NCBI RefSeq assembly: GCF_002355415.1
Contig: NZ_AP014936.1
Span: 248,001 to 312,000, forward strand
Direction of reading: 5' to 3'
DNA from: Sulfurifustis variabilis
Lineage (GTDB): Bacteria > Pseudomonadota > Gammaproteobacteria > Acidiferrobacterales > Sulfurifustaceae
DNA: 64,000 nucleotides
Shown here: piece by piece, positions 36,529 to 45,173 of the stretch
Layout: every line of letters starts with the position of its first letter
Numbering within the stretch: position 1 is the stretch's first letter
The notes under the pieces: generated by a model
Databases searched by the model: none
Seen by the model: only the letters and a program-made list of their open reading frames with translations
Told to the model about the DNA's origin: nothing
Translations under genes and position numbers: made by a program

Positions 36529-37005
36529 ATGAGACCGTATCTTCGCCCCCTGCTCACTCTCGGCTTCGTTTTCGGCATGGCGCCCGCCGGCGCCGCCGAC
36601 GGCCCGCGGCTCACCACCGAGGTCGTTCAGCGCGTGATCGCGGCGGCGGTCGCGCGCGCAGGCGCCATCAAGGTGCCGATGGGCATCAGCGTGGTGGACG
36701 CGGGCGGGAACCTGGTCGGGTTCGTCAAGATGGAAGGCGCGTTCGTGCACACCCATCACACGTCTTTCGCGAAGGCCTACACGGCTGCATCCGTACGCCG
36801 TCCGACCCACGAGACGGGAATCCCCGCCCCCATCCTCAGCGAGCTGGGCGCGGTGACGCAGGGGCGCCTCACCGGCCTTCCCGGCGGATATCCCCTGGTG
36901 CTCGACGGCCGGGTGATCGGCGGCATCGGCGTCGGCGGCGGCAACGCCGAGCAGGACATGGACGTGGCCAGGGCGGGGGCTGCCGCCTCGGCGCCGCCCC
37001 GCTAG
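36529..37005 (+). CDS. Secreted GlcG/HbpS-family heme-binding-like protein
   Basis: 158 aa, ATG after GGAGGTGTC. Signal peptide ends APAGAADG. GlcG domain: KVPMGISVVDAGGNLVGFVKMEGA, TSFAKAYTAA and GVGGGNAEQDMDVARAG. Relatives bind heme or cobalamin or are of unknown function. Upstream of the DsrC-like gene but separated by an FNR-type site. Confidence 0.83.
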   Translation: MRPYLRPLLTLGFVFGMAPAGAADGPRLTTEVVQRVIAAAVARAGAIKVPMGISVVDAGGNLVGFVKMEGAFVHTHHTSFAKAYTAASVRRPTHETGIPAPILSELGAVTQGRLTGLPGGYPLVLDGRVIGGIGVGGGNAEQDMDVARAGAAASAPPR

Positions 37006-37056
37006 GGGCGTTCCGCCGCGGAACGGTCGGCAGCCACCGCTCAAGCCACTACTTTA

Positions 37057-37070
37057 TTGACCGGTATCAA
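37057..37070. promoter_or_regulatory. FNR/Dnr-type binding site upstream of a DsrC-like gene
   Basis: TTGAC-CGGT-ATCAA, one mismatch from TTGAT-N4-ATCAA. It lies 62 bp before the ATG at 37132, matching the spacing at 11685 and 17291. Confidence 0.68.
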
Positions 37071-37131
37071 CGTTCCGCTTTCGCGGGACGCCTAGGCTTG
37101 CGCTCGAAATTCCCATGTCAGGAGGTTGTCC

Positions 37132-37452
37132 ATGGGCACTCAGCGCCTGCCGGAGTTCGACGAAGACGGTCTGCTCAAGTACCCCGGTCAGTGGAGCCAG
37201 TCGGTCGCCCGGGCCATTGCGCAGACCGACGGCATCGGCGAGCTCACCGAGGAGCATTGGGGCGTGATCAACCGGATGCGAACGGAGTACATGCTGTTCG
37301 GCACGGTGCTGTCCGTGCGCCGGTTGTCGCTCGGCGAGGAGCGGGAGAAGCGCCACGTGCACGAGCTCTTTCAGTCGTATCTCGAGGCCTGGCGCCTGTC
37401 GGGTCTGCCGAACCCCGGCGGACCGGCGCGCCGCTATCTGGAGCGCGCCTAG
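37132..37452 (+). CDS. Cysteine-less DsrC/TusE-family protein, paralog 1
   Basis: 106 aa, ATG after AGGAGGTTGTCC. The DsrC/TusE frame is clear: FDEDGLLKYPGQWSQSVARAIAQ, LTEEHWGVINRMRTEY, HELFQSYLEAWRLSGLPNPGG. The C-terminal Cys residues that carry sulfur in DsrC (two) and TusE (one) are absent; there is no Cys at all. Such members were called RspA, proposed regulators. The FNR-type site in front and the convergent 12-TM gene suggest a low-oxygen role. Confidence 0.85.
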   Translation: MGTQRLPEFDEDGLLKYPGQWSQSVARAIAQTDGIGELTEEHWGVINRMRTEYMLFGTVLSVRRLSLGEEREKRHVHELFQSYLEAWRLSGLPNPGGPARRYLERA

Positions 37453-37471
37453 GGGCCGGCCGACAGCGCCG

Positions 37472-38596
37472 TCAGCCGGGCCGTCGAAGCGCGGCGAGCG
37501 CCTGGACGAGGAAGACCGCGAGCGTCGCGGCCGCGAGCCAGGCGGCCCACCGCAGATCGGCCAGCCAGAGCACTCCCGCCCCGACGAAAACCGCGCCGCG
37601 CAGCGCGGCGCCGCGGGCGAGCACGGCGCGCCCGCGCGCCTGCTCGGCCAGCGGTGCACCCGGGCGCGACCACAGCGGCAGGAGATGCGTGACCGCGCCG
37701 GTCACGAGCGGGAACAGGAAGGCGAGAAAGAAAAAACCGAGCGCGCCCTGTGCCGGCACGATCGCGAGCGCGTGCAGCCCGCCCGCGACCAGCAGCAGCG
37801 CGAATCCGAGGAGCGCCAGACTCAGTGAGGCGGCGGCGCTGTTCGCCGCGAACGCCCGTGCGCGGCGTCGAAGCGTCGCCGCGCCGAGACCGACGACCGG
37901 CACGAGCCACAGCACGAGCCCGACGAGGCCGAGCGGCGCCCACCACGCGGCGCCGACCGACGCGAGCAGCGTACCCCCGAGCGCGTACTTGAGGTCGCGC
38001 GCGAGCCGCACGGAGGCGTGCTCGTCGCGATACTCGCCGGCCGTCGGCAGCAGCACCTGCAGCGTCCCGATGGCGGTCAGACCGACGAAGCCGAGCAGAT
38101 TGAGGTGCAGGTGCAGGCGGCGCGCGGGAAGCCACGCCGAGGGCCAGGCCCAGGTCGCGAGCACGGCGAGGAGCGCCAGCGCCAGGCAGCCGAGCGCGGC
38201 GAGATACCACGCGAGTCCGGGATGCGCGCCGCCGATCGCGCGCCGGGACTCGCCGTGCATCCAGAACGCCAGCGTCGCGACCACAGCGAGCGCGAGCGCC
38301 GCGGCGAGGTGGACGAGCCGCAGCCAGTGGACGAGCCCGGCGACCACGAGCAGCCCGGCGACGAGGGCTGCCAGCGGAAGCAGCCGTATCGCGCCGCGTG
38401 CGGGGCGTGCGCGCGTGAGCACCGGCGTGAACCAGGTCATGGCGCCGAGGATCAGCGGCAGGAGAGCGACGGCGAGGACGAGATGCGCGCCGGCGGCGGT
38501 GAGGCCGCGGTTGCCGAGATAGAGCGCGGCGGCCGCGAACGCGAGGAGCGCGAGGACGGCGAGGAAGAGGAGCAGGCGGTTCGCGGGCGGCGGCAC
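37472..38596 (-). CDS. 12-TM membrane protein, NnrS/heme-copper-like
   Basis: 374 aa with about 12 TM helices. His residues in helix starts (AGAHLVLAVALLPLILGAMTWF; LHLHLNLLGFVGLTAIGTLQVLLPTAG; THLLPLWSRPG) are similar in style to the protein at 15993-17294 and to membrane proteins of denitrification clusters. GTG at 38596 follows AAGGTCAT and is preferred to the TTG at 38629. Convergent with the DsrC-like gene. Confidence 0.72.
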   Translation of the reverse strand: MPPPANRLLLFLAVLALLAFAAAALYLGNRGLTAAGAHLVLAVALLPLILGAMTWFTPVLTRARPARGAIRLLPLAALVAGLLVVAGLVHWLRLVHLAAALALAVVATLAFWMHGESRRAIGGAHPGLAWYLAALGCLALALLAVLATWAWPSAWLPARRLHLHLNLLGFVGLTAIGTLQVLLPTAGEYRDEHASVRLARDLKYALGGTLLASVGAAWWAPLGLVGLVLWLVPVVGLGAATLRRRARAFAANSAAASLSLALLGFALLLVAGGLHALAIVPAQGALGFFFLAFLFPLVTGAVTHLLPLWSRPGAPLAEQARGRAVLARGAALRGAVFVGAGVLWLADLRWAAWLAAATLAVFLVQALAALRRPG

Positions 38597-38721
38597 GGCG
38601 CATGACCTTATCGCGCGCGCCGGGCGCAAACAACGACCCGTTTGACCCTCCGCATTGACCCCCCGTGCACTTCGTAGTTAAGTACCCCGGCATCGTTGCC
38701 CGCGGCAGGACCGGAGCGCCC

Positions 38722-40074
38722 ATGTCCCAGACCAAGATCGTGCTCGAGGAGTCGGAAATTCCGACGCACTGGTACAACGTCGTCGCCGACATGCCGAACA
38801 GGCCGGCGCCGCCGCTCGGACCCGACGGCAAACCGATCCCGCCGCAGGCGCTCGGCGCGATCTTCCCCGAGGCCCTCATCCTGCAGGAGGTGAGCGGCGA
38901 GCGCTGGATCCCGATCCCCGAGCCGGTGCGCGAAGCCTACCGCTTGTGGCGCCCGAGCCCGCTCTACCGCGCGCGGCGGCTCGAGCAGGCGCTCGGGACG
39001 CCGGCGAAGATCTATTACAAGTACGAAGGCGTGAGCGCGGCGGGCTCGCACAAGCCGAACACCGCGGTGGCGCAGGCCTACTACAACAAGGAGGCCGGCA
39101 TCACGCGCCTGTCGACCGAGACCGGCGCCGGCCAGTGGGGGTCCTCGCTCGCGCTCGCGGGCCAGCTCTTCGGCCTCGCGGTGCGCGTCTACATGGTCAA
39201 GGTGAGCTACGAGCAGAAACCGTTTCGCCGCTCGATGATGCAGACCTGGGGCGCGGAAGTCTACGCGAGCCCGACCGACCGGACCGAATCCGGCCGCAAG
39301 ATCCTCGCCGCGGATCCCGCGTCGCCGGGATCGCTCGGCATCGCGATCTCCGAGGCCGTGGAAGAAGCGGCCTCGCGCAAGGACACGAACTACAGCCTCG
39401 GCAGCGTACTCAACCACGTGCTGCTCCACCAGACGATCATCGGGCAGGAAGCGAAGAAGCAGCTCGAGAAGGTCGGCGACTACCCGGACGTCGTCATCGC
39501 CTCGTGCGGCGGCGGCTCGAACTTCGGCGGCATCGCGTTTCCGTTCTTCGCCGACAAGGCCGCGGGCAGGCGCGTGCGCCTCGTTGCGGTCGAGCCGACC
39601 TCGTGCCCGACGCTGACCAAAGGGAAGTACGCCTACGACTTCGGGGACACCGTCGGCCTCACGCCGCTCATGCTGATGTACACCCTCGGTCATGATTTCA
39701 TGCCGCCCGGCATCCACGCGGGCGGGTTGCGCTACCACGGCGATTCGCCGCTCGTCTCGCAGCTGTACCACGAGAAGTTGATCGAGGCCGTCGCCGTCCC
39801 GCAGCTCGCGACCTTCGAGGCGGGGGTCGCGTTTGCGCGCGCCGAGGGCATCATCCCGGCGCCCGAGTCGAACCACGCCGTGCGCGTCGCGATCGACGAG
39901 GCGCTCGCGGCGAAGAGGACCGGCGAGCCGAAGACGATCCTCTTCAACCTCTCCGGCCACGGCCACTTCGACATGGCCGCGTACGACCGCTACTTCGCCG
40001 GCGAGCTCGAGGATTACGAATATCCGAAGGAGGCCATCGAACGCTCGATGCAGCGTCTGCCGAAGGTGGGCTGA
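38722..40074 (+). CDS. trpB: Tryptophan synthase beta chain-like protein, TrpB2 type
   Basis: 450 aa. The longer TrpB2 form with N-terminal [21 protein letters not shown]-Lys is in GSHKPNTAV, the substrate loop is ETGAGQWG, and the phosphate loop CGGGSNFGG. TrpB2 makes tryptophan from indole and serine, often without TrpA; no trpA is near. ATG 38722 (GGAG at 8 bp) preferred over 38665. Confidence 0.92.
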   Translation: MSQTKIVLEESEIPTHWYNVVADMPNRPAPPLGPDGKPIPPQALGAIFPEALILQEVSGERWIPIPEPVREAYRLWRPSPLYRARRLEQALGTPAKIYYKYEGVSAAGSHKPNTAVAQAYYNKEAGITRLSTETGAGQWGSSLALAGQLFGLAVRVYMVKVSYEQKPFRRSMMQTWGAEVYASPTDRTESGRKILAADPASPGSLGIAISEAVEEAASRKDTNYSLGSVLNHVLLHQTIIGQEAKKQLEKVGDYPDVVIASCGGGSNFGGIAFPFFADKAAGRRVRLVAVEPTSCPTLTKGKYAYDFGDTVGLTPLMLMYTLGHDFMPPGIHAGGLRYHGDSPLVSQLYHEKLIEAVAVPQLATFEAGVAFARAEGIIPAPESNHAVRVAIDEALAAKRTGEPKTILFNLSGHGHFDMAAYDRYFAGELEDYEYPKEAIERSMQRLPKVG

Positions 40075-40148
40075 GCGTCGGATGCTTTCCACGGCGGCCG
40101 CGTGGGCTTGGCGGACAACCTTCGCGGTGCGCCGGGCTCAAAGGACGC

Positions 40149-40475
40149 ATGGAGCCCCGTGCACCGGAAAGATTTCCGCGCGTCGACGCCGACGGGCACC
40201 TGCACAACCCGGGCGAGTGGAACGCCGCCGTGGCGGACGAGCTGGCGCGGCGGCGCGGCATCGCGCTCACACCCGCACACTGGGTGGTCCTCGATGCCCT
40301 GCGCGAGTACTACTTTCATTTCGGCTCGGTGCCGAGCGTGGATTCCATCTGCCGGTTCTTTGGAGACAGGCGCGAGCACGTGCGAGGGCTTTTTGGCACC
40401 TGTCTGGACGCCTGGCTCATTGCCGGCCTGCCGAATCCGGGTGACGTGGAGCGCGCCCGCCTGCGGCTGATGTGA
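40149..40475 (+). CDS. DsrC/TusE-family protein lacking the C-terminal Cys, paralog 2
   Basis: 108 aa, ATG after AAAGGACGC. Family frame: VDADGHLHNPGEWNAAVADELARRRG, LTPAHWVVLDALREYYF, ICRFFGD, DAWLIAGLPNPGD. Where DsrC/TusE end in GLPKPTGC, this reads GLPNPGDVERARLRLM with no Cys. Two Cys occur elsewhere (SICRFF, GTCLDA) but not at the sulfur-carrying sites. It is about 3 kb from paralog 1 and shares with it the rare ending LPNPG. Confidence 0.83.
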   Translation: MEPRAPERFPRVDADGHLHNPGEWNAAVADELARRRGIALTPAHWVVLDALREYYFHFGSVPSVDSICRFFGDRREHVRGLFGTCLDAWLIAGLPNPGDVERARLRLM

Positions 40476-40540
40476 GATCGAACGACCGAAGGCAGCGGAT
40501 GGGCGAACGAACGTGAGGCGCGGCAAGAACCGGTGCGCGC

Positions 40541-40568
40541 TTGACAGCGTCGCGCACCGAACAATACT
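40541..40568 (+). promoter_or_regulatory. Candidate sigma-70 promoter of the old yellow enzyme gene
   Basis: -35 TTGACA (40541-40546), 16-bp spacer, -10 AATACT (40563-40568, 4 of 6). It lies 34 bp before the GTG at 40602. Confidence 0.45.
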
Positions 40569-40601
40569 TGCCTGACCCCTTCAACAGCCCGGAGCTTCTT
40601 G

Positions 40602-41669
40602 GTGTCTCGGCTCTTCACGCCCCTGCGACTGCGCGGGCTCGCGTTCAGGAACCGCGTCTTCGTCTCGCCGATGTGCCAGTACTCGGCGGCCGAGGGCGTG
40701 CCGAACCACTGGCACCTCGTGCACCTCGGCAGCCGCGCGGTGGGCGGCGCCGCGCTCGTCCTCGCCGAAGCGAGCGCGGTCTCGGCCCGCGGACGCATCT
40801 CGCCTCGCGACACCGGCATCTGGTCGCCGGAGCAGGTGGAGGCGTTCCGGCCCATCGCGCGCTTCATCAAGCAGCAGGGCGCCGTGTCCGGAATCCAGCT
40901 GGCGCACGCCGGGCGCAAGGCGTCGACGCGGGAGCCCTGGAAGGGCGGGACGCCCATTCCGCCGGGCGAAGGCGGCTGGCAGCCGCTCGCGCCGAGCGCG
41001 ATCCCGTTCACCGAGGCGCATACCGTCCCGCATGCGCTGACCCGCGACGAGATCGACGGCATCGTCGAGCAGTTCATCCTCGCGGCCCGCAACGCACGCG
41101 CCGCCGGCTTCGAGGTGGTCGAGCTGCACATGGCCCACGGCTACCTGCTGCACGAGTTCCTCTCGCCGCTCTCCAACCATCGGGCCGACGAGTACGGCGG
41201 AAGCCTCGAAGGCCGCGCCGAGCTGCCGCTGCGGGTCGCGCGCGCGGTGCGCGAGCTCTGGCCGGACGACCTTCCGGTCTTCGCGCGGATCTCGGCAACC
41301 GACTGGGCGGAGGGGGGGTGGGATCTACCGCAATCCGTCCAGTTCGCGAAGTGGCTGCGCGAGGCGGGCATCGATCTCATCGACTGCTCGAGCGGCGGAC
41401 TCGTCCCGGGCGCGCGCGTGCCCGCCACCCCCGGTTACCAGGTGCCGTTCGCCGCGGCGATCCGGGCGCAGGTCGGCATCCCGACCGGCGCGGTCGGCCT
41501 GGTCACGGATCCCATGCAGGCGGAGCAGATCATCGCGAACGGACAGGCGGACGCCGTGCTCCTCGCGCGCGAGCTCCTGCGCGACCCCTACTGGCCGCTG
41601 CACGCCGCACGCAAGCTGGGCGCCGACGTCGCGTGGCCGGACCAGTACCTGCGGGCGAAGCCGGATTGA
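40602..41669 (+). CDS. Old yellow enzyme, YqjM-like NADPH dehydrogenase
   Basis: 355 aa FMN TIM-barrel ene-reductase, class III. Seen are SPMCQYSAAEG (Cys near the flavin), the substrate pair in QLAHAGRK, HMAHGYLLHEFLSPLSN and RAELPLRVARAV. Reduces activated C=C bonds with NADPH, often thiol-stress linked. GTG 40602 (GGAG 7 bp before) preferred to TTG 40599. Confidence 0.9.
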   Translation: MSRLFTPLRLRGLAFRNRVFVSPMCQYSAAEGVPNHWHLVHLGSRAVGGAALVLAEASAVSARGRISPRDTGIWSPEQVEAFRPIARFIKQQGAVSGIQLAHAGRKASTREPWKGGTPIPPGEGGWQPLAPSAIPFTEAHTVPHALTRDEIDGIVEQFILAARNARAAGFEVVELHMAHGYLLHEFLSPLSNHRADEYGGSLEGRAELPLRVARAVRELWPDDLPVFARISATDWAEGGWDLPQSVQFAKWLREAGIDLIDCSSGGLVPGARVPATPGYQVPFAAAIRAQVGIPTGAVGLVTDPMQAEQIIANGQADAVLLARELLRDPYWPLHAARKLGADVAWPDQYLRAKPD

Positions 41670-41703
41670 GGAACCGGATCACGTCCGGCGTCCCTGCGGG
41701 TCC

Positions 41704-42513
41704 TCATCTTTTTTCGTACGCGAGCGGGACGGCCGCTTCCGGCGAGAGGACGCGGAAGGTGAAGCTTTCCTGAAGATACAGGCGAACCGCCGTCGCCGTG
41801 TGGTCGAGATAGCCGATGGAGAAGTCCTGGCCGACGGTGAGCTCGAAGTCGCCGCCGCGCAGGCTGAGCACCGCGGCGCCGTCGACCGCAGGGGCCCACA
41901 CGATCGGGCCGTCGAGCAGCCGGCGCACGTGCTCGATCACGGGGAAGCCGCCGATCAGGGTCTTGTTGAGGCCGGTGAAGCAGCGCGGGCCGAGCGCGAT
42001 CGCGTAGGGTCCGTCGACGCCCGCGCTGCGCAGCTTGTGGGTCGCCTCGGCCACGATGCCGAGGTAGGCGGTGTAGTCCTCCGTGATGGCGCAGCTGCTC
42101 GTCGCGCCGGCTTCGATGATCCCCCGGATGCCGGCGTCGGCGTAGCCGTGGAAGACGGCGCGGTCCTCGGCGTGCGCCGCGGCGCGCGCCGCCTGCCGGA
42201 CCGGATCGAGGTTCGGATCCTTCGCGCCGCGCCCGACCGCCTCGAGCTCCTCGCGCGAGAGCTCGAACGGCACGCGCAGCTCGACCAGCGCCTGGGTATT
42301 GCGCACGCGCGCTTCCACGCCCTTCTCCGGCGCCGCCTCGAGCCGCTCGGCCCGTCCGAGCGTGATGGCCGACGCGTCCCAGCCGAGCGGACCCGCGAAG
42401 TCGACGAGCTTGCGCGCCGCGAGGGTGACCTTGAGCGCACGCCGGGCCTCGGATTCGATCTGCTCCCAGGCCTCGCTGGAGACCGGTGCGAGCTCGCGCA
42501 GAAGGTCGTTCAT
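41704..42513 (-). CDS. Encapsulin shell protein
   Basis: 269 aa, HK97-fold family 1 encapsulin: MNDLLRELAPVSSEAWEQIESEARR, YADAGIRGIIEAG, GRGAKDP and the YLQESFTFRVLSPEAAVPL end. It builds a protein nanocage that loads proteins bearing a C-terminal targeting peptide. It overlaps the cargo gene upstream by 4 bp, so shell and cargo are translated together. Confidence 0.93.
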   Translation of the reverse strand: MNDLLRELAPVSSEAWEQIESEARRALKVTLAARKLVDFAGPLGWDASAITLGRAERLEAAPEKGVEARVRNTQALVELRVPFELSREELEAVGRGAKDPNLDPVRQAARAAAHAEDRAVFHGYADAGIRGIIEAGATSSCAITEDYTAYLGIVAEATHKLRSAGVDGPYAIALGPRCFTGLNKTLIGGFPVIEHVRRLLDGPIVWAPAVDGAAVLSLRGGDFELTVGQDFSIGYLDHTATAVRLYLQESFTFRVLSPEAAVPLAYEKR

Positions 42514-42893
42514 CGCCGCACCTCCCCGCGCAGGCTGCCGATGCCGAGCGAGCCGTCACGCGGCGCCTCGTCGCCCTGCTCGGCCTCGTCGAGCTCTTCT
42601 TCCTTCTCGAGCACCGACTTGTCGATGAAGAGGTAGTTGCGCAGATGGGCGTCGAGCTGCGGGTCGCGCCGGCGCAGCCACTCGAGCACCATCGCCGCGT
42701 GTTCCTTCTCCTCGTCGCGGTTGTGCGCGAGGATCGCCGCGAGCTCTTCGTCTTTCGTCGCATCGACGCGCTGGTCGTACCAGTCGACCGCCTCGAGCTC
42801 TTCCATGATCGACACGATCGCCCGGTGGCGGTCGACGGTTTCCGGTTTGAGCGACTCGAGGTGCTCGTGATATCCCGCGCTCGATTCGGCCAT
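42510..42893 (-). CDS. Encapsulated ferritin-like cargo protein (EncFtn)
   Basis: 127 aa two-helix ferroxidase. The iron ligands are in SIMEELEAVDWYDQR and HNRDEEKEHAAM. The C-terminus GSLGIGSLRG is the encapsulin targeting peptide. Together with the shell it stores iron inside the cage. ATG 42893 after GGAGGGAACCCC; residues of the longer frame before it are not conserved-looking. Confidence 0.92.
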   Translation of the reverse strand: MAESSAGYHEHLESLKPETVDRHRAIVSIMEELEAVDWYDQRVDATKDEELAAILAHNRDEEKEHAAMVLEWLRRRDPQLDAHLRNYLFIDKSVLEKEEELDEAEQGDEAPRDGSLGIGSLRGEVRR

Positions 42894-43082
42894 GGGGTTC
42901 CCTCCGTGGTTTGCCTTCAGGTTGCGGTGATCGGCGATTATCGCCTGCCTTGCGCCGAGCATAACCGCAGCGTGCGCATGCGTCGGCCGCGCACACGTCA
43001 GGGTTAAACGCTGCGAATCGTCGCGCGGGCGGCGACGAAGGATGACCCGTGCCGCGACAGGGTGCGGACGCCGTCGACAGGG

Positions 43083-43122
43083 AAAAAAGGGAGGGGGTCC
43101 CGGCCGCGACGCGACCGGGACC
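43083..43122 (-). terminator. Rho-independent terminator after the 82-aa secreted protein gene
   Basis: Stem GGTCCCGG / CCGGGACC with loop, minus-strand T-run after a CCCTCCC spacer (A6 at 43083-43088). The rest of 42894-43128 has no gene. Confidence 0.6.
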
Positions 43123-43128
43123 GTGAAG

Positions 43129-43377
43129 TCACTGGATATCGAGGATCTTCATGGCGCGGGCAAGCGTGTCGACCGACTCCTGATGCTTGCCCTGCTTGTG
43201 GTACTCCTCGCCCTGCGCGCGCAGGCGCCGGACTTCGGCGAGCTGATCCCCGCTCACCGTCGGGCCTTTGGCCAGAGCGGCGTCGATCTTTTTCATGTCC
43301 ATCGGGCAGTGGAACGCGAGGGCCGTGCCCGTCGAGAGCGCGAGCCCGAGGGCGAGGGCGTATGCCAGCGGTTTCAT
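43129..43377 (-). CDS. Small secreted protein with HCPMDMKKID motif
   Basis: 82 aa, ATG after AGGAGGCAATCG. Signal peptide ends STGTALA, so the mature protein starts with FHCPMDMKKIDAAL; one Cys, one near-N-terminal His and Met residues might bind copper, but this is guesswork. The C-terminal half is a helical pair rich in Lys/Glu/Gln. I recall similar small proteins in other gammaproteobacteria, all unnamed. It is nested in the coordinates of a longer spurious frame. Confidence 0.75.
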   Translation of the reverse strand: MKPLAYALALGLALSTGTALAFHCPMDMKKIDAALAKGPTVSGDQLAEVRRLRAQGEEYHKQGKHQESVDTLARAMKILDIQ

Positions 43378-43442
43378 CGATTGCCTCCTGTCGGTTTGTG
43401 GCGGGGTAAGGGTCATACGCCGTAAACAGTCCGGCAACCCGA

Positions 43443-44393
43443 TTATTCCCGATGCCGTCCGGAAGCTTCCGCGCCGGGCGCCTCGCGACGCCGGGCTCCC
43501 GCCCGGTCGACGGCCGCGCGCACGAGGGCGGGGAGATGCGCCCCCCACTGGTGAACGGCGAGGCCGCCGAGCACGAGCGCCGTCCCCGACCAGACCGCGG
43601 CCGTCACGGGCTCGCCGTCCACCACGTGACCGAGCAGCAGCGCGAGGACGGGCGAGACGAGCGTCAGCAGCGCGACCGCGCCAGCAGGCGCGCGCTTGAG
43701 CAGGTAATAGAAGAGCGTGAAGCCGAGCGCGGAGGCCACCAGGCCCAGGTAGAGGATGGACCAGAGCGCCGGTACCGATACCTCCGCCGGTGCGCGGCCG
43801 TCGAACACGAGCCAGGTCGCGAGGAAGAGCGGCGCGGCGTACACGAGGGCCCCGGTCGTCACCGAAAGCGGCGCCAGGCCGCCTCCCGCGCGCTTCACCA
43901 GCACGAGGCTCAGCGCGTTGATGGCGATCCCGAAAAGCAGCACGGCGATCCCCTCCGCCGCGCGCGGACCGAGCAGCGAGCCTTCGTGAAAGATCAGGAC
44001 GAGACCGAGAAGCCCGAGCATCTGCCCACCCGCTTTCGTCGGCGTGAGGCCGCGTTCGTCGAGCAGCCAGCGCGCGAACAGCGCGGTCACGAACGGCGTG
44101 AGCCCGAAGAGCACCGCGATCAGTCCCGAGGGGACGTACTGCGAAGCCCAGTAGACGCACAGCATCGCGCCGTACACCGCGATCGAGGCGGCCGCGTAAG
44201 TGCGCCGCGCCGCGCGGTCGAAGGGCAGCCGGATCCTCAGCCCGCGCGCGAGCGCCAGGCAGAACACGGCCGCCAGGCCCATGCGCGCGACCGCGCCGAG
44301 CAGGAAACCGGCTCCTTCGGCGCTCCACTTGACGGCGAGCGGCGTCGTGGACCAGATCAGCGCGACCGCGAGATAGGCGGCAGGGGCGGACAT
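43443..44393 (-). CDS. EamA/RhaT-family drug-metabolite transporter
   Basis: 316 aa, ten TM helices in two EamA repeats: LIWSTTPLAVKWSAEG and VYWASQYVPSGLIAVLFGLTPF; later SALGFTLFYYLLKRAPAG and LVSPVLALLLGHVVDGEP. Exports small metabolites; substrate unknown. Start ATG 44393 after AAGGGAGTAATGCG. A terminator hairpin lies 18 bp upstream, pointing at regulation by attenuation. Confidence 0.88.
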   Translation of the reverse strand: MSAPAAYLAVALIWSTTPLAVKWSAEGAGFLLGAVARMGLAAVFCLALARGLRIRLPFDRAARRTYAAASIAVYGAMLCVYWASQYVPSGLIAVLFGLTPFVTALFARWLLDERGLTPTKAGGQMLGLLGLVLIFHEGSLLGPRAAEGIAVLLFGIAINALSLVLVKRAGGGLAPLSVTTGALVYAAPLFLATWLVFDGRAPAEVSVPALWSILYLGLVASALGFTLFYYLLKRAPAGAVALLTLVSPVLALLLGHVVDGEPVTAAVWSGTALVLGGLAVHQWGAHLPALVRAAVDRAGARRREAPGAEASGRHRE

Positions 44394-44410
44394 CGCATTA
44401 CTCCCTTGAA

Positions 44411-44440
44411 ACGAAAAAGGCCACAGAACGGTGTCCTGTG
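44411..44440 (-). terminator. Attenuator-like terminator in the EamA leader
   Basis: Stem AGGCCACAG / CTGTGGCCT with T-run on the minus strand, directly before the EamA gene. A 29-codon open frame (44566-44477 on minus, starting MHEAAHRVPR) with stop 35 bp before the hairpin could be a leader peptide. No riboswitch class recognised. Confidence 0.55.
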
Positions 44441-44657
44441 GCCTCGTGGTGTCGAAAATCGGGAACGGTACGGGTCAGACGACTCCAGGCACACAGGCGC
44501 GCGCCATCCGCCGGACGGCGGAACCTCCCCGGGGGCGCGGTACTCGGTGTGCGGCTTCGTGCATGCACCGAGTGTAGCCGCCCGACGCCGACGGCTTCAA
44601 GCCGGTTGCAGCGACCTGCACGCTGCCGGTAACCTGCCGGCATTGGGAGCAGGATCG

Positions 44658-45077
44658 ATGGCAACACGACAGGGGCCGCGCAAACCGCCGGGCGGCTCGA
44701 TCAATTCCGAGAAGCTCGACCGGATCGTCGCGCGGGCGCGCAAGGAGGCGGACGCGCGCATGCTCGGCTACCGCGAGCAGTCGCTGCGCCTGCACCCGCA
44801 CGTGTGCGCTCGCTGCGGGCGCGAGTTCACGCGCGAGAACCTCCACGAGCTGACGGTGCACCACAAGGACCATAACCACGACCACAACCCGCCCGACGGC
44901 AGCAACTGGGAAAACCTCTGTCTGTACTGCCACGACTGGGAACACCAGAAATACTCGCACCTGGTGCGCGGCGCGGGCGCGGCCTTCGGCCTCACGGCCC
45001 GGGCGAAGGCGAAGCCGGCCACCCACAGCCCGTTCGCCGGCCTCAAGGACCTGCTCGACAAGAAGGAAGAAAGTTGA
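44658..45077 (+). CDS. YajD-family HNH nuclease
   Basis: 139 aa, ATG after GGGAGCAGGATCG. Zinc/HNH motif: CARCGREF, LTVHHKDHNHDHNPPDGSNWENLCLYCHDWEH. YajD is a conserved enterobacterial/gammaproteobacterial protein of unknown biological role. Its stop codon lies in the palindromic element that follows. Confidence 0.9.
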   Translation: MATRQGPRKPPGGSINSEKLDRIVARARKEADARMLGYREQSLRLHPHVCARCGREFTRENLHELTVHHKDHNHDHNPPDGSNWENLCLYCHDWEHQKYSHLVRGAGAAFGLTARAKAKPATHSPFAGLKDLLDKKEES

Positions 45078-45152
45078 AGGTTTGATGCGTCCATGTTGGA
45101 TTACCGGGGCGCGCGACGCCCACGACGATTCGGCATTCAGGATTCAACATCC
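45073..45152. repeat. ~80-bp palindromic intergenic element, copy 3 (diverged)
   Basis: Arms GTTGAAGGTTTGATGCG.. and ..GGCATTCAGGATTCAACATCC around a core GGGGCGCGCGACGCCC. Same word use (GTTGAA/TTCAAC) as copies 1 and 2 but many mismatches. It contains the YajD stop codon. Confidence 0.55.
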
Positions 45153-45173
45153 ACCAGCGTCCTGCCCTTTTCC

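Noticed and set aside
40541-40554. TTGACAGCGTCGCG as an FNR-type site
   Set aside because: No right half-site; it fits a -35 element better.
44398-44667. 89-codon minus-strand frame before EamA
   Set aside because: It runs through the terminator hairpin and has an implausible Arg-rich product; the region is better seen as a leader.
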